From: Lactarius indigo
Taxonomy: Eukaryota > Basidiomycota > Agaricomycetes > Russulales > Russulaceae
DNA length: 64,000 nucleotides
Reading direction: 5' to 3'
NCBI GenBank assembly: GCA_025766275.1
Contig: JAFKAC010000122.1
Coordinates: forward strand, 92,309 to 156,308
In this document: one piece after another, positions 12,189-22,207 of the stretch
How the letters are laid out: the number at the start of each line of letters is the position of its first letter
Numbering within the stretch: position 1 is the stretch's first letter
Program-made: the position numbers and the translations under genes
The notes under the pieces: model-generated
Told to the model about the DNA's origin: nothing
The model's input: only the letters and a program-made list of their open reading frames with translations
Databases searched by the model: none

Positions 12189-13471
12189 GTCGATGGTTGA
12201 TGCATGTCTGTAACTATCTCCTGTGCCAAAATTGGTACTCGCTGCAGTCGCCACGGTATGCTTGAGGACACACCTGAAGCACGTACATTCTTTCGTTTCT
12301 CAGGCTTGCGACGAGCTCGAGTTATCTTTCTGGTATTTGAGATGGCGCCAGAAGATGGATCACTCTGTAGGTGGCCCGAACGAGCACTAATTAAGCCCCA
12401 GCAATGAGTGGCCAGTCAAATGATAAGCACCGGCCATACCTAAGAGCGCCGGTTGATCGGCGCGGTTGGAAACTAGGAAGGGAGATTGGAAAATGACTGA
12501 TTGGAATTCAACAGTGAGAATTCGGTCAATTAGGCAAGCGAAGGCCTCGGACAAACCTCTGAGTGCCCATCGACAATGAGGATAATGAACTAAGCCCTGA
12601 GGACGAAGGAGATACTCTCATAATAGTAGTAATCCTATTCAGCTGCTGCGGAATGCAGTGCAGTGGGAATTCGCGCCCTGGGAATCTGGGAACGTGCCCA
12701 CTACACCGCCACGGCAGACATGTGATTTGAACGATATCATAGAACGTTCCTCACCAATATAGTCAGATCGCAAATGTCCTCGTCGTGGGAATGTACAATC
12801 ATCACCCCAGTTTTGAATGAGGCTTACACTCCAGTGCATGACAAAATTGTGAATTCCTGAACACCGGGGAACGTTGTGGATAGACGTGATGATTATACTA
12901 GTGTGCACTGCTTTTGAGATGAGGACAGATGGTGACTTCGGTACACCACTAGAAGTAGGGCGCCTCAGGAGAGATGTGGCGCATTGCGCTAATATAGAGG
13001 ATGGAGGGAAGGTCGGGGCCCACCGGTCTGTGTGATGTTGCAGCGTCTAGCGGGGTAGCAGACAGTAGCAGCTGGGCTTGCTCTGGATGTATAGTGGGAG
13101 CAGCGGTGTTTGTAACGGCTGTATACCAAACCATAAACGTGCATAAACACCGATCAACTTGGGCTCCGACACTCCCCCTCAGGGAAAACTGCGGTTCACA
13201 CTATGCTGGGCTTGTTTCATAAAAATATCGGAAAGCAAACGCCCCGAGATGGCCCAGGCGTCTTCAAGTTTGCGCAAAAATAGGAACACAGAACGATAAT
13301 AAAGGCGTCGCGACTCCCTCGATATACCGGGCGGCAACTCCCTATAGCCACCACCACGCAGCTTAGAATCAAAGCGCTCACGTTTGCAGGTCACAAAGCG
13401 ACCGTCCGAGAAGGCGTCGGGGACCCGCTCTTCAATTACCAAGCGGGCTCTTTTTCCAGAATAGAAATTTT
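12189..13471. other. Intergenic, duplicated 5' flank of F-box copy 2
   Basis: From about 12370 to 12720 the sequence matches the 5' flanks of copies 3, 5 and 6, including ACAAACCTCTGAGTGCCCAT (12551-12570) and a GGATAATGAACTAAGCCCTG block. No gene was recognised in 12720-13471. Confidence 0.5.
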
Positions 13472-14158
13472 GTGCTCGTCTTGCTCATCTCGTACGTTCG
13501 TGACGCCATCTTTCCTTTTCCTCCAGCGCCCACTCCCGCGTCCGCGAATCTGCTGAGCACTCTGCCACCACCGCCAACCTACCTGAGACGCCTACTACGG
13601 TACCGGGCTTTCCGCGCCCACGCCCGCTCCGCACTAGACTTCATCAAGCTCACCGGTATCGAACTCTCCGCCGACTCGACCCGCTTCGCCACGCACGATG
13701 TGGAGCTCGACGGACTCACGCACGGGATTTCCTTCTACATCGGCGATGCGACGCGGACCTTCGGCACATCGCGCTCGTCGTCGACCCGCATCGCAGGGGC
13801 TGCGACGCGTTCGTGTGGCAGCTGCTCGTGTTCTGTGTGCAGACGTCCGTTTTGGAATGTACATGTGCAGGGTACGTCGGGCAAGTCATGTCGTAGTTGG
13901 CGAAAGAGGACGCGGCCGCAGAGAAATACACCTAAGGGGTTCAGTATATTTCCACAGAGAGTACACGTCAGGTCTGATGCGGTCTTGAACCTCGTGCCGT
14001 AAACAATTTGCTTTCACACAACCTTACTACAGCTCATATCATACGTTCAGGAAGAAAATGCCACCATCGGATATCTCGTAGTGGCGAACGCTATTGCCTC
14101 CCGAGGTCTTGTCCTGACCGCGGTACCTCATGATATGTTTCCCCGTATGTGACTTTTT
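13472..14158 (+). CDS. Uncharacterised gene or gene relic
   Basis: A GC-rich stretch with coding character, unlike its surroundings. The first segment (13472 to about 13750) reads a Pro-rich leader, then FIKLTGIELSADSTRFATHD. Good reading then moves to another frame (IALVVDPHRRGCDAFVWQLL, about 13770-13830). A third segment near 14040-14150 reads LISYVQEENATIGYLVVANA. No start ATG or clean intron borders could be fixed, and I recognise no family. It may be a multi-exon gene whose introns I could not place, or a decayed gene with frameshifts. It lies between F-box copies 2 and 3 and is the only plus-strand candidate there. Confidence 0.4.
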
Positions 14159-14567
14159 TATCGCAACGATCGCCAAGCTATTTCTCGTCCGAATGACCTA
14201 TTCACTCAAGAGGTAAGTTCTGCAATGTCTTTGATTTCCCAGTGGTGACGGTGCCAAGATGACAATGAAAGAGGCAAGAACCTGCTTCGCGTGCACGATG
14301 CCTCCATTTCGACGAGGAGTGATCTACCCAAGTAATGCGCCGTGCTGTCATTGATGGCCAAAATGACTCCTCGTCTGAGTCCAAATCTTTCACGACAAGT
14401 CCGCTGTGTATTTTGAACGGATGTGTGTAGCATAACAAATGTATTCTGAAGTAATACATATACTCATCTGCGTATACAGTCGTCTCCAAAATGCGTCAGA
14501 GGAACTACTAAACTATTGGATTGTAAAAACTGGGCCATAGAGTACGCAACTGGTATGGAGTATACCC
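14159..14567. other. Intergenic, 3' flank of F-box copy 3
   Basis: Contains a TAATGCGCCGTGCT(G/A)TCATTGA(T/C)GGCCA block also found near 21993-22022, with weaker versions near 20440 and 28800, and the F-box 3' flank from about 14455. No gene seen. Confidence 0.5.
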
Positions 14568-16111
14568 TTATTCGCTGACGTAAGACTTGAGTCTTTCATC
14601 AAACTCCATTTGTGTGTTGACGACAGTTATAGAACGATCGGAGAGCCGACGAGCGGCGACGAACTTCCTAATAGATGATGCTGGCTGGTCCGCTAAGTAA
14701 ATCAAGTGGAGGGATGGCAATACTTCGGCGGCCATCTCCCCCGTGATCTTTTCCAGTGCAAGAGCAACGTGCCCAGCGAGTTTACGAGATACGTGCAGCG
14801 CCTGAACGGTGGAGAATTGGCGCAGAAGGTGCTGCCACTCGGCCTCTTCCAAACCCTCTACTTGCTCGGGATATGTACCGACGACGTCGAGCTTGAGATG
14901 GGCCACATTTGAGAGTGTTGCGGAAACATGGCTGAGCACCTGGGTTATGTGGGAAACTTGCCAATCGATCCCTTGGCATGAGACGCTAGTCCGAGCAGGG
15001 AGTAGGTTGTATGGTTCACCGAAGGAGACACGGTCTCTGGAAAAGGTAACTCCCACATGCCTGAGTAGGGTTAGCTTGCGGCCGAATGAACGACCGATGA
15101 ACCTGGAGAGTTGCGGAACTTGAAAGTCAACAACCTGATTCAAGTAATCTATCGTAATCCGGTCCAGTTGTGGACTGTCTATCTGGGAGACGAGGTCCTC
15201 CAGGTACTCGCTAGCACCCTTGAATTGAAAGAAGGTGAGAGCAGGAAGGACAGCCCGTGTTACTGGAGGCGGGCTTATTCGATCAGGGCGGGGAGTAGCC
15301 GACTGGAATTCAATGACAATGCTTTTGAGCCTGGGAAATACGGCCAAACACGCGACCATCGCGTTGGGTGCAAAATAACCGGTCGGAGGTATTTTGGAAA
15401 GGTGGAGCGAGACAAGGTCACTGGCCGAAAAAAGAAGCGTTGGCAATGCTGGAAAGGGAATACCGTGTAATTCGATGACCTGTAGACACGGTACAGATCC
15501 TCCCAAGAATTCGGCGGGAAGGACTTGTGCCTTTCCATCCTCTGAGTGGATACGAAGATAGGTCAGAGCTGGAAATGGCTCCTGCATCGCCGTGGCCATC
15601 TTTTCCAACTCCGAGCCCGTTACGTTGAGCGAGAGATGAGATACGCGATCGGGGTGCTCGAGTGCGGCAACGATATTGTCATAGATAGGCAGAATGCTCC
15701 GCCTATATTTTCCATAGTCAATAGCGATAGGAAGGGCTGGCCAGATCCCAAGATTATTCCTGACAGGTGTTCCGTATGTGCAGAGAATTCGGAGATAGAG
15801 ACGGTGTGGTGACCCAAATATGATTTGTCGCCATCTTTGACAAACATGTACCAGTAAGTGCCATTTACGCGCCCATGCAGTACCATAGGGGATCGATAAC
15901 CCGGAATTGTATGTCTTTTGACAAAGGTCAAATATTTCGAGTAAGACATTGTCTGGGAGTATCCTGATTGTCGTGTCACGTCCAGTATAATTCTCGCCTG
16001 TGTCACAAAAAATCAATACTCGCTGCGGTTGCCACCGAGTACGAAAGGGCGTACCACGAGCGCATACATTCCCCTGTTTTTTGCAAGAACCCAGGGCAAT
16101 ACTTCTGACAT
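14568..16111 (-). CDS. F-box-like protein, cluster copy 3 (two exons)
   Basis: The main exon (14568 to about 15997) encodes an F-box-like protein: RILPDNVLLEIFDLCQ, then WHLLVHVCQRWRQIIFGSP and the family's leucine-rich C-terminus ending SYVSE. No ATG lies before the F-box, since the frame opens only with TTG. An upstream exon is therefore required. A candidate is 16055-16111, starting MSEVLPWVLAKNRGMYALV, with a GTACGC donor at 16054 and an AG acceptor near 15998 (or 12 nt or so further in). Phase favours the inner acceptor but neither is proven. This copy sits downstream of the thiolase pseudogene, mirroring F-box copy 6 and the intact thiolase. Confidence 0.75.
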
Positions 16112-16129
16112 GTGGGGTGGCACCAGAGG

Positions 16130-16600
16130 TCGAATCACTCGGTATGGTGAAGGGTTCTCCGCTAAATGAAGATCAGCAGTGAGTACTCAGTCGATTATTA
16201 GGCACTGAACACACCTGGGAAAGCAGATCGGTAACATCGGTTCACCGAAACTGGGGAAGAAGACTAGATGATGGCTGATTGAAGTTGGAGGTTAGCAGCG
16301 AGAAGTCGGCCAATTGGTCTAGTAATATGGAAAATGAAAAACCTTTGAGTGCCCATCAATCATACGGAGAATGAACTACAGTGTCAGTAGGCTCTGGACA
16401 AAGGAGTTACTTTTATGTCAGTTCCGGCTCTATAAAACGTAATACTGTTCAACTGCTGCGGATGCAGTACAATTGAATAGGTGGCGGCGCTCAACGTCAA
16501 CGCGCCAACGTTTAATACCGCCGCACTAGAGGCCCTACCTCGCCTCCACATGCTATCCGTGGCCCTCTCGCCCTGTCGTGGGCGGTTGGCCCCCACTCAC
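16130..16600. repeat. Duplicated 5' flank of F-box copy 3
   Basis: Matches flanks of other copies (GTCGATTATTAGGCACTGAACACACCT-type sequence, and a CCTTTGAGTGCCCATCAAT block near 16340). Its distal part (ATGCTATCCGTGGCCCTCTC) also matches 40660-40680, upstream of copy 6, which shows that the duplicated unit extends toward the thiolase. Confidence 0.6.
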
Positions 16601-16747
16601 TAAATCAAATGAATCAGCTCAAGCAAAGGGCACTACGATGACATAGCTAACCAGTGAACCCGAGAACTGAGGGCTACACTCTGGAACACAATCAGCTTTG
16701 TGGCCACAGATCAAGTGTAGATCAAGTGTTGGAACGCTGAAACGCCG

Positions 16748-17793
16748 AAGCGATGATGGGTTTTTTTTTTTTTTTTAAGATCAATTTATATTCCGGGGTG
16801 CGTACCAGAGATACAGACCGGTCGGGCCGACTAACTACCTAATCTAACCCATTTATGGAACACGTTCAAAGGAGGCCGATTTATGAGTCGCAGCCACGCG
16901 AGATAATTTAACGGTTATGGAGAAGCCAACCCATAGGAGGTCAGCGAGGGTGGGGGACCCCCGGTAAGGGAGGTCCTGTAAGGGTCAGTAATGACGCCGT
17001 CCATCTGTGTGTGTCATCCAGTCCACCTCCTCCACCAAACCATCGGTTACACGGTCCATGTCCCAAGGTTCCCAACACAACCTACTTACTAATCTTCATG
17101 GACCCATCGCAATGGAGGCAGAGCCCCCTGACCTTCCTACTTGACCGGAGTGGTTTCCCAGGCCACGTCCGGGGTCTCGGTCGGTCACCCCCATCACCAG
17201 CGTTGTTTGGGGCATGCGCGACTGCCGGGTCACTACTCCGGTCTTAGGTCTGGGACTGCCACATGGGTCTTAGGTCCTGCATGTTTTGTCCCCGCACCGT
17301 GCCGGGAGAGGGGGGCTGGGGGTTGCCAGGTCTTCCGGGTGTGTTCCAATACGGACAGGTTCGGCCACGTCGGTACTGATGGTAGTGGTGCTTAGCCGGG
17401 AGAATGGGGCGGGCGGAGAGGAATCGGGAAGGAGCGGCGGCATGTCGGGTTAGGATAGAACCGGGGGGCAGCTATTTGATCGGACCCCGGAGCGTGGGTA
17501 TGCCGGTGGCGCTGCGGCAGGGACCCGGGTAGGACGGAAAGGGAACGTCGTGCGGCGTGATGCCGCGTGGTTAATCCCAGGTTTGGTTACCCCGGGTGGC
17601 TTTCATAGGGCCGGGCGGTTTGTTGTGGAGCCGGAACTCCGTGGTAGTTCACGTGCCAAGGCACGGGGTAGCCCGCAGGGAATGCACCAGCCCGGATTCG
17701 AACCCAGAGTCCGTCACCAAAGCTGTCCCGTGTAAGGCGAGGGGGGGAGCAATAGCCCATTGCACCACACTCCCCCCCAAGCGATGATGGGTT
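16748..17793 (-). mobile_element. tRNA-headed SINE-like element, about 1 kb, with target duplication
   Basis: Direct repeats AAGCGATGATGGGTT occur at 16748-16762 and 17779-17793. On the minus strand the element begins at 17778 with GGGGGGGAGTG. It has a pol III A-box-like TGGTGCAATGGG (17756-17767) and a perfect B-box GGTTCGAATCC (17694-17704). It ends in an A-tract (T-run from 16761) preceded by a CCCCGGAATATAAATTGATC tail. CTTACACGGG between the boxes resembles a tRNA-Val(TAC) anticodon arm. The tail resembles the 3' end of the LINE at 28872-38485, consistent with mobilisation in trans. About 1 kb is long for a SINE, so the GC-rich body may be chimeric. No protein-coding gene was recognised inside. 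Confidence 0.75.
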
Positions 17794-17821
17794 ACCAGTC
17801 ACTGATTACTCAAAGGGTTAC

Positions 17822-18055
17822 TCACCATGACAATATACCCATCAGGTTATAATGAAAGGTTGACTTAGAGAAGAGGAGCTCTTTGTTCTGGTCGACAGCA
17901 TCACCGTGTGCGAAGTTCTTGCCTCGGTTATTTGAAATCTGCAGGCCTGTCACCGCGCCAAGTTCCAGGTCTCTCGCCTTGATGACGTCCATGATCCCAT
18001 CTTGTTCACCCCAAGGTTCACCCTCCTGGGCGCATTTCTTTATCTTAACGCACAT
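17822..18055 (-). CDS. Uncharacterised short reading frame
   Basis: A 77-residue minus-strand frame with protein-like composition (QDGIMDVIKARDLELGAVTG, then NNRGKNFAHGDAVDQNK). The sequence upstream could hold a further exon. It lies between the SINE-like element and the thiolase pseudogene, and nothing equivalent lies between the second F-box/thiolase pair. It may therefore be part of an inserted or captured segment. No family recognised. Confidence 0.3.
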   Translation of the reverse strand: MCVKIKKCAQEGEPWGEQDGIMDVIKARDLELGAVTGLQISNNRGKNFAHGDAVDQNKELLFSKSTFHYNLMGILSW

Positions 18056-18478
18056 TTCTGGTCGCGCCCCTCTGGGACCTCTCGTTATACATCATTACCA
18101 ATGCCAACCATGTACGCCAAGCGTCCGTATTCTGATGGGCGTCTCCACTGGGCGTCTCACCCCCTTTCGTCCGACGCAATATAATCAATTCCCGCCTCTT
18201 AGACAGCCACATGGCACATTACTCGTGCTGCTGGATAGTACCTTATGATTAGCACTGTTTTTTTTTTCAGAAGTGCACCATGGTGAAATTCTATTTCCAA
18301 GGAACGACCAGATACGTCCCGCAACATCTGGATAGACGACGTGGACATAATCCATAGATTGTATGCCCACACGGCACGAAAAACTACAGAGAGTAAGTAG
18401 CTCATACATTATAACGTAGAGGCACGTTTCAAAAAATTCGATGGGCTCCTCACAGCTTTGCAAGTTGCGATAGCCCTT

Positions 18479-18538
18479 TTTTTTTTTTTGAACCATGTTT
18501 ATTCCGGGACAGTACAGAATACAAGACCGGTCTTCAAC
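18479..18538 (-). mobile_element. 60-bp 5'-truncated retroposon in last exon of thiolase copy A
   Basis: A T-tract plus GAACCATGTTTATTCCGGGAC and about 30 further bases, flanked by TTGCGATAGCCCTT at 18465-18478 and 18539-18552. The uninterrupted paralogue at about 40990-41016 (TTGCAACAGTCCTTCCGAGT) is the empty site. This shows both the insertion and its boundaries. The TTATTCCGGGA motif matches the LINE 3' tail. Confidence 0.85.
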
Positions 18539-19916
18539 TTGCGATAGCCCTTCCGAGTAAGACTTGGACCTGACCTTGTCCATGTCCGCACGAGTAATCA
18601 GCCACAGCTCGTGAACGTGATTATATCATAAATGACGTCTGTCTTAAAACACAGGGGAAAAAGTGTTGAGATTTTACCTGTCGCGTCCATCCAGGCCGTT
18701 GGCGTGGTAAAATTCTGGGCGACTGAGGGGGCTGACGACAACTGGGTCCTCGAGACCGATGTCGTACACAAGGCCATACTTCCTCCGCGCGTCCAGAACG
18801 TCGAATGGTGGGCTCGCATAGGCCTGGACCCTGCAGCACTCCAGCACAAGTGACATAATTCCGGAGTTGAACCGACAAAATGGGGTGTTATTTGACGGTC
18901 TGGGTTACAGCGCCTAGTGGGGACGTACTTGTGCATTTCAAGGCCCGTCGTGCCCCTAGCCTCAGGTCCACCGCTCAGATTGGTGACATAATTCCCTCCG
19001 TACTGCCGATCAAAGTCTTGTAAACCGACGCGTGCGGAGATGGCCACCATTTACCGTCTTGTCCCCACGCACGACGAAGCACCCACGGTGCACTCCAAGG
19101 GCCAGGTAAGATACGAGCCACACAAAGAAAAGGAGGAGGCTCGATCTCTGCACAGTTCAAAGCAAGGTGAACTGACCGTGCACCTCCTTAGTTGCAAAAT
19201 GACCGTGCAGCTCGACAACTCCGACAACACCACGACTTGCGCAGCGTGAGCGAAATTTTGTCCACCAGACGTCACGGTCGGGTCATCCCATAACCAAACA
19301 ATATCGATCGTGCGGTGTCTCACAAATGCATCTGCGAAGTCAGTTGCTATCCGCGGCAGCAGTTTCGAAGATGCACGGCATCGGTGGCCCACAGTTCGAG
19401 TTGGGCAAAGCGCACTCTACACGGGGATGGGGAGATCTGGGGATGTAGTGTTGGTTCCGAGTGCTCCAGATGCCATACGCCTGGAGCCGAGAGCGAGTCT
19501 GAGCCTGCAGTGCCTGTAGCCTGCGCTGACGACTGCCGCGGTGTAGGCGAGTGCGGTGCTCCCCGTCGAGTAGTTGTTGTTCATGTTCGCGATCGGGACC
19601 CCTGTTAGGCTAAGCTGGTAGAGCACTGCCTGGCCTTTCGCCGATGCGCCGTAGACGTGGTCGATGAACCCAGCCTCGACGGAATCATACGTGATTCCTG
19701 GACCGATAGTGACGGCCGTGAGTGGACGGGGTTCATACTAGGACGGACAGACAGCAGAACATTACCTGCGTAAAGGAGCACCTTCATCGCGGCCTCCAAG
19801 TCCAGATCGTGAGAGAGTGCATCTTACACCGTTGGTCTATCGTTGACTGTGCTAGGACCGAAAAACGGACTCAAGTATAACGACCTCGTATACCTTATCC
19901 CAGTAATGTACAGTGC

Positions 19917-20148
19917 TCCCCCCTCGCCGCATATTTACGCTTCTCGGCTCCGGCTTGTGACTGTATGCCCGGTGACCCTCGTGGTTGCCTCTATTATAAT
20001 TCTCTCTGATGTTTCGGTTCCGCACTTACGATTCTCGGGGGCACCTTATTGGACTAATGTGTTTCATAAATACGGCTTCGTTCTGCTGTGACTGGTCTGT
20101 AACTCGCCTTACGCATCCCAGAATAAATATTGATCAAAAAAAAAAAAA
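19917..20148 (+). mobile_element. 232-bp 5'-truncated retroposon in exon 1 region of thiolase copy A
   Basis: Plus-strand insertion ending GACTGGTCTGTA, then CCCAGAATAAATATTGATC and 13 A. It is flanked by GTACAGTGC at 19908-19916 and 20149-20157. The last 45 nt or so resemble the LINE and SINE tails. The rest of the body was not matched to either. Confidence 0.8.
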
Positions 20149-20210
20149 GTACAGTGCCGCCTAACACAGTGACTGTGTCCGATTCTATCCAGTTTCTCGT
20201 CGTCCCCCTC

Positions 20211-20614
20211 TCTCGCATCTTCAATTCGGTTTGAATTGATGGCACGCCGATATGCAGGCTTAGATCCCACTCCCAATCGTCGAACAGCGAGCGATAACGC
20301 CACCAAGTGCGGTGGACCATACCCCGAGTGTGACTCGGACTCTGTCAGCGCCTTTCTCCCCGCATTCTGTGACGCGTACTTCGTATCGTGGCTTTTTCCT
20401 ACACTTGCTGAACATTCGGGTATACAAGCCGGTCGTACCGTGCTGTCACTGATGGCCAACAAAGCTCCTCGCGCAAAAGCATTAGTCCAAGTCTAGAGTA
20501 AATATATAGTCGTCTCCGTGCACGGTCGTCTCCTAGATGCGTCAGAGGAACAATTAGAAACGTTGGACCATAAAACAACAGCTTTAGATTACGCAGCTGG
20601 GATGGAGCGTTCCA
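20211..20614. repeat. Duplicated segment, paralogous to 28560-28857 plus 38501-38614
   Basis: TTGAATTGATGGCACGC, ATCCCACTCCCAATCGTCGA and the GTGCTGTCACTGATGGCCAAC block recur at 28590-28830. Both copies keep a minus-strand frame of similar sequence (for example PECSASVGK against SECSVSVGK), which may be a relic gene of unknown family. The segment runs into the F-box 3' flank, as it does beyond the LINE for copy 6. Confidence 0.6.
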
Positions 20615-21606
20615 TCATTTGCTAACGTAGGACTTAAGTCTTTCATCAAACTCCATTTTTGTTTCGACAACGGATATAGGGTGACCGGAGAGCTGACGGG
20701 AAGCGACGAAGTTCCTAATAGATGACGCCGACTGGTCCGATAAGTAAATCAAGTTGAGGGGTGGCAACACCTCGGCGGCCATCACCACCGTGATTGTCTT
20801 CCAGCGCAAGAGCAACATGCCCGGCGATCTCCGGAGATAGTACATGCAGCGTCTGCACGGCGGTGAACCGGTGGAGGAGGTGTAGCCACCCAACGTCGTC
20901 CGTATCCATTAGTTGCTCGCGATAGGTGTCGAGGGTGGCGAGCATTAGATGGTCCACATTGGAGAGTGTCAGGGAAACATCGCTGACCACCTGGGCTATG
21001 TGTGAAAGTTGCCAATCTATCTCTTGGCAAAAGATACTAATCCGAACAGGGTGGTGGAGCGAAGATAGGTGGATTTCATGGCGATCAATTTCGAAGAAGA
21101 CGGGGTCAGAGAAAAAGGTAACTCCCGCACGCTTGAGTAGGGTTAACTTGGGGCCCATTGAACGAGCGACGAACTAACGAGCTGATTCAAGTATTCTATC
21201 TCAACGCAGTCCAGTTGAGGGCAGTCTATCGGGGCGACGAGGTCCTCCAGGTACTCGCTAGCACCCCGGAATCGAAAGTATGTGAGAGCAGGAAGGACAG
21301 ACCGTGTCACCGGAGGCGGACTTATTCGATTGGGGCGGGGAGTAGCCGACTGGAATTCAATGATAAAGCTTTTGAGCCTGGGCAATACGGCCAAACACGC
21401 GACCATGGTAATTTCAAAAGGTGGAGCCGGAAAAGGTCACTGGAGGACAAAAGAAGCGTTGTGCAATGCCGGAAAGGGGATGCCGTCTAAAACGATGTGG
21501 TGTAAACACGGCGCAGATCCTCTCAAGAATTCGGCGGGAAAGACCGGCGGATTTCCTTCGCCCGCATCAAAGCTATTATATAACGAACTCAATCGCTTTG
21601 AGGATG
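20615..21606 (-). pseudogene. F-box-like pseudogene, cluster copy 4
   Basis: Only the C-terminal two thirds of the family sequence remains: it starts near 21563 and ends SYVSK at 20615. The whole F-box domain is missing. A deletion of about 36 bp near 21405 removes the PPTGYFAP segment seen in paralogues. Frames change near 21170 (the LVDFQVAQLSKF segment is lost) and near 20790-20880. Sequence upstream of about 21600 does not match the family's N-terminus. Clearly not functional as an F-box protein. Confidence 0.85.
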
Positions 21607-22207
21607 AATGAGCTACTCTTATAAGCTAAAAGCTGCTAGGCAGCACCGCTGGAGGGAAGGAAAGGAAAGACGCGGTCATGACCACGTGATGTATATCCTG
21701 AGGCTCCTGACGCGTGGTGTCCCATGGACCCCGCTCTGCTCTCAGGCTCGTCATACTGCCCCTCACTGGCAAGGGCTTATCTTGACCGCTGCGGTATCTT
21801 TCCGTTCGGTTAACCACACCCAAATTTATTTCGTTGCAGTGGTTCTGCGATTTATTTTTCTTATCTGAATGACTTATGCACTCAAGATATAGATTCTGCG
21901 AAAGCAATTGGTACCGTACCACGACGAGGCTAGAATTTTCTCTGCATGCCCGGTGCCAGCTCCTCCATTTCATCGATGACAGAGGTCCCTGAATAATGCG
22001 CCGTGCTATCATTGACGGCCAGTTAGACTCATCACACAAGCTCGCCGTAAAATTCGTAATCATTAAAGATGAGTTCAAGTTACACTGGAGCAACATTTAT
22101 ATGTATACATTCGTCCGGTTGCATTTTCATCAACAGAAGGGTGATCATAACCATCAGATCGTAAAATACCAGGCTACAAAGTACGCAACTGGTATGAAAA
22201 AACATTC
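21607..22207. other. Intergenic, 3' flank of F-box copy 5
   Basis: Holds a second copy of the TAATGCGCCGTGCTATCATTGA block (about 21993) and the F-box 3' flank from about 22090. No gene recognised. Confidence 0.5.

Larger units (their letters stand above)
18450..20210 (-). pseudogene. SCP2-type thiolase pseudogene (copy A)
   Basis: A decayed paralogue of the gene at 40981-42932. Recognisable pieces from 5' to 3': a remnant of exon 1 around 19900-20190, split by a retroposon; the nucleophile region NMNNNYSTGSTALA (about 19575), where the catalytic Cys of NNNCSTGS is Tyr; a shifted frame right after it; the region after ATDFADAF (about 19330); a KYGLVYDIGL-like segment (about 18780); and the final [10 protein letters not shown] (about 18560), interrupted by a 60-bp retroposon before the last codons (stop at 18450-18452). 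The exons between the nucleophile region and ATDFADAF are missing. Cys loss, frameshifts, deletion and two insertions make this inactive. Position upstream of F-box copy 3 mirrors copy B upstream of F-box copy 6. Confidence 0.85.

Noticed and set aside
18250..18285. T-run at 18258-18267 as another retroposon scar
   Set aside because: No convincing direct repeats and no tail motif beside it.
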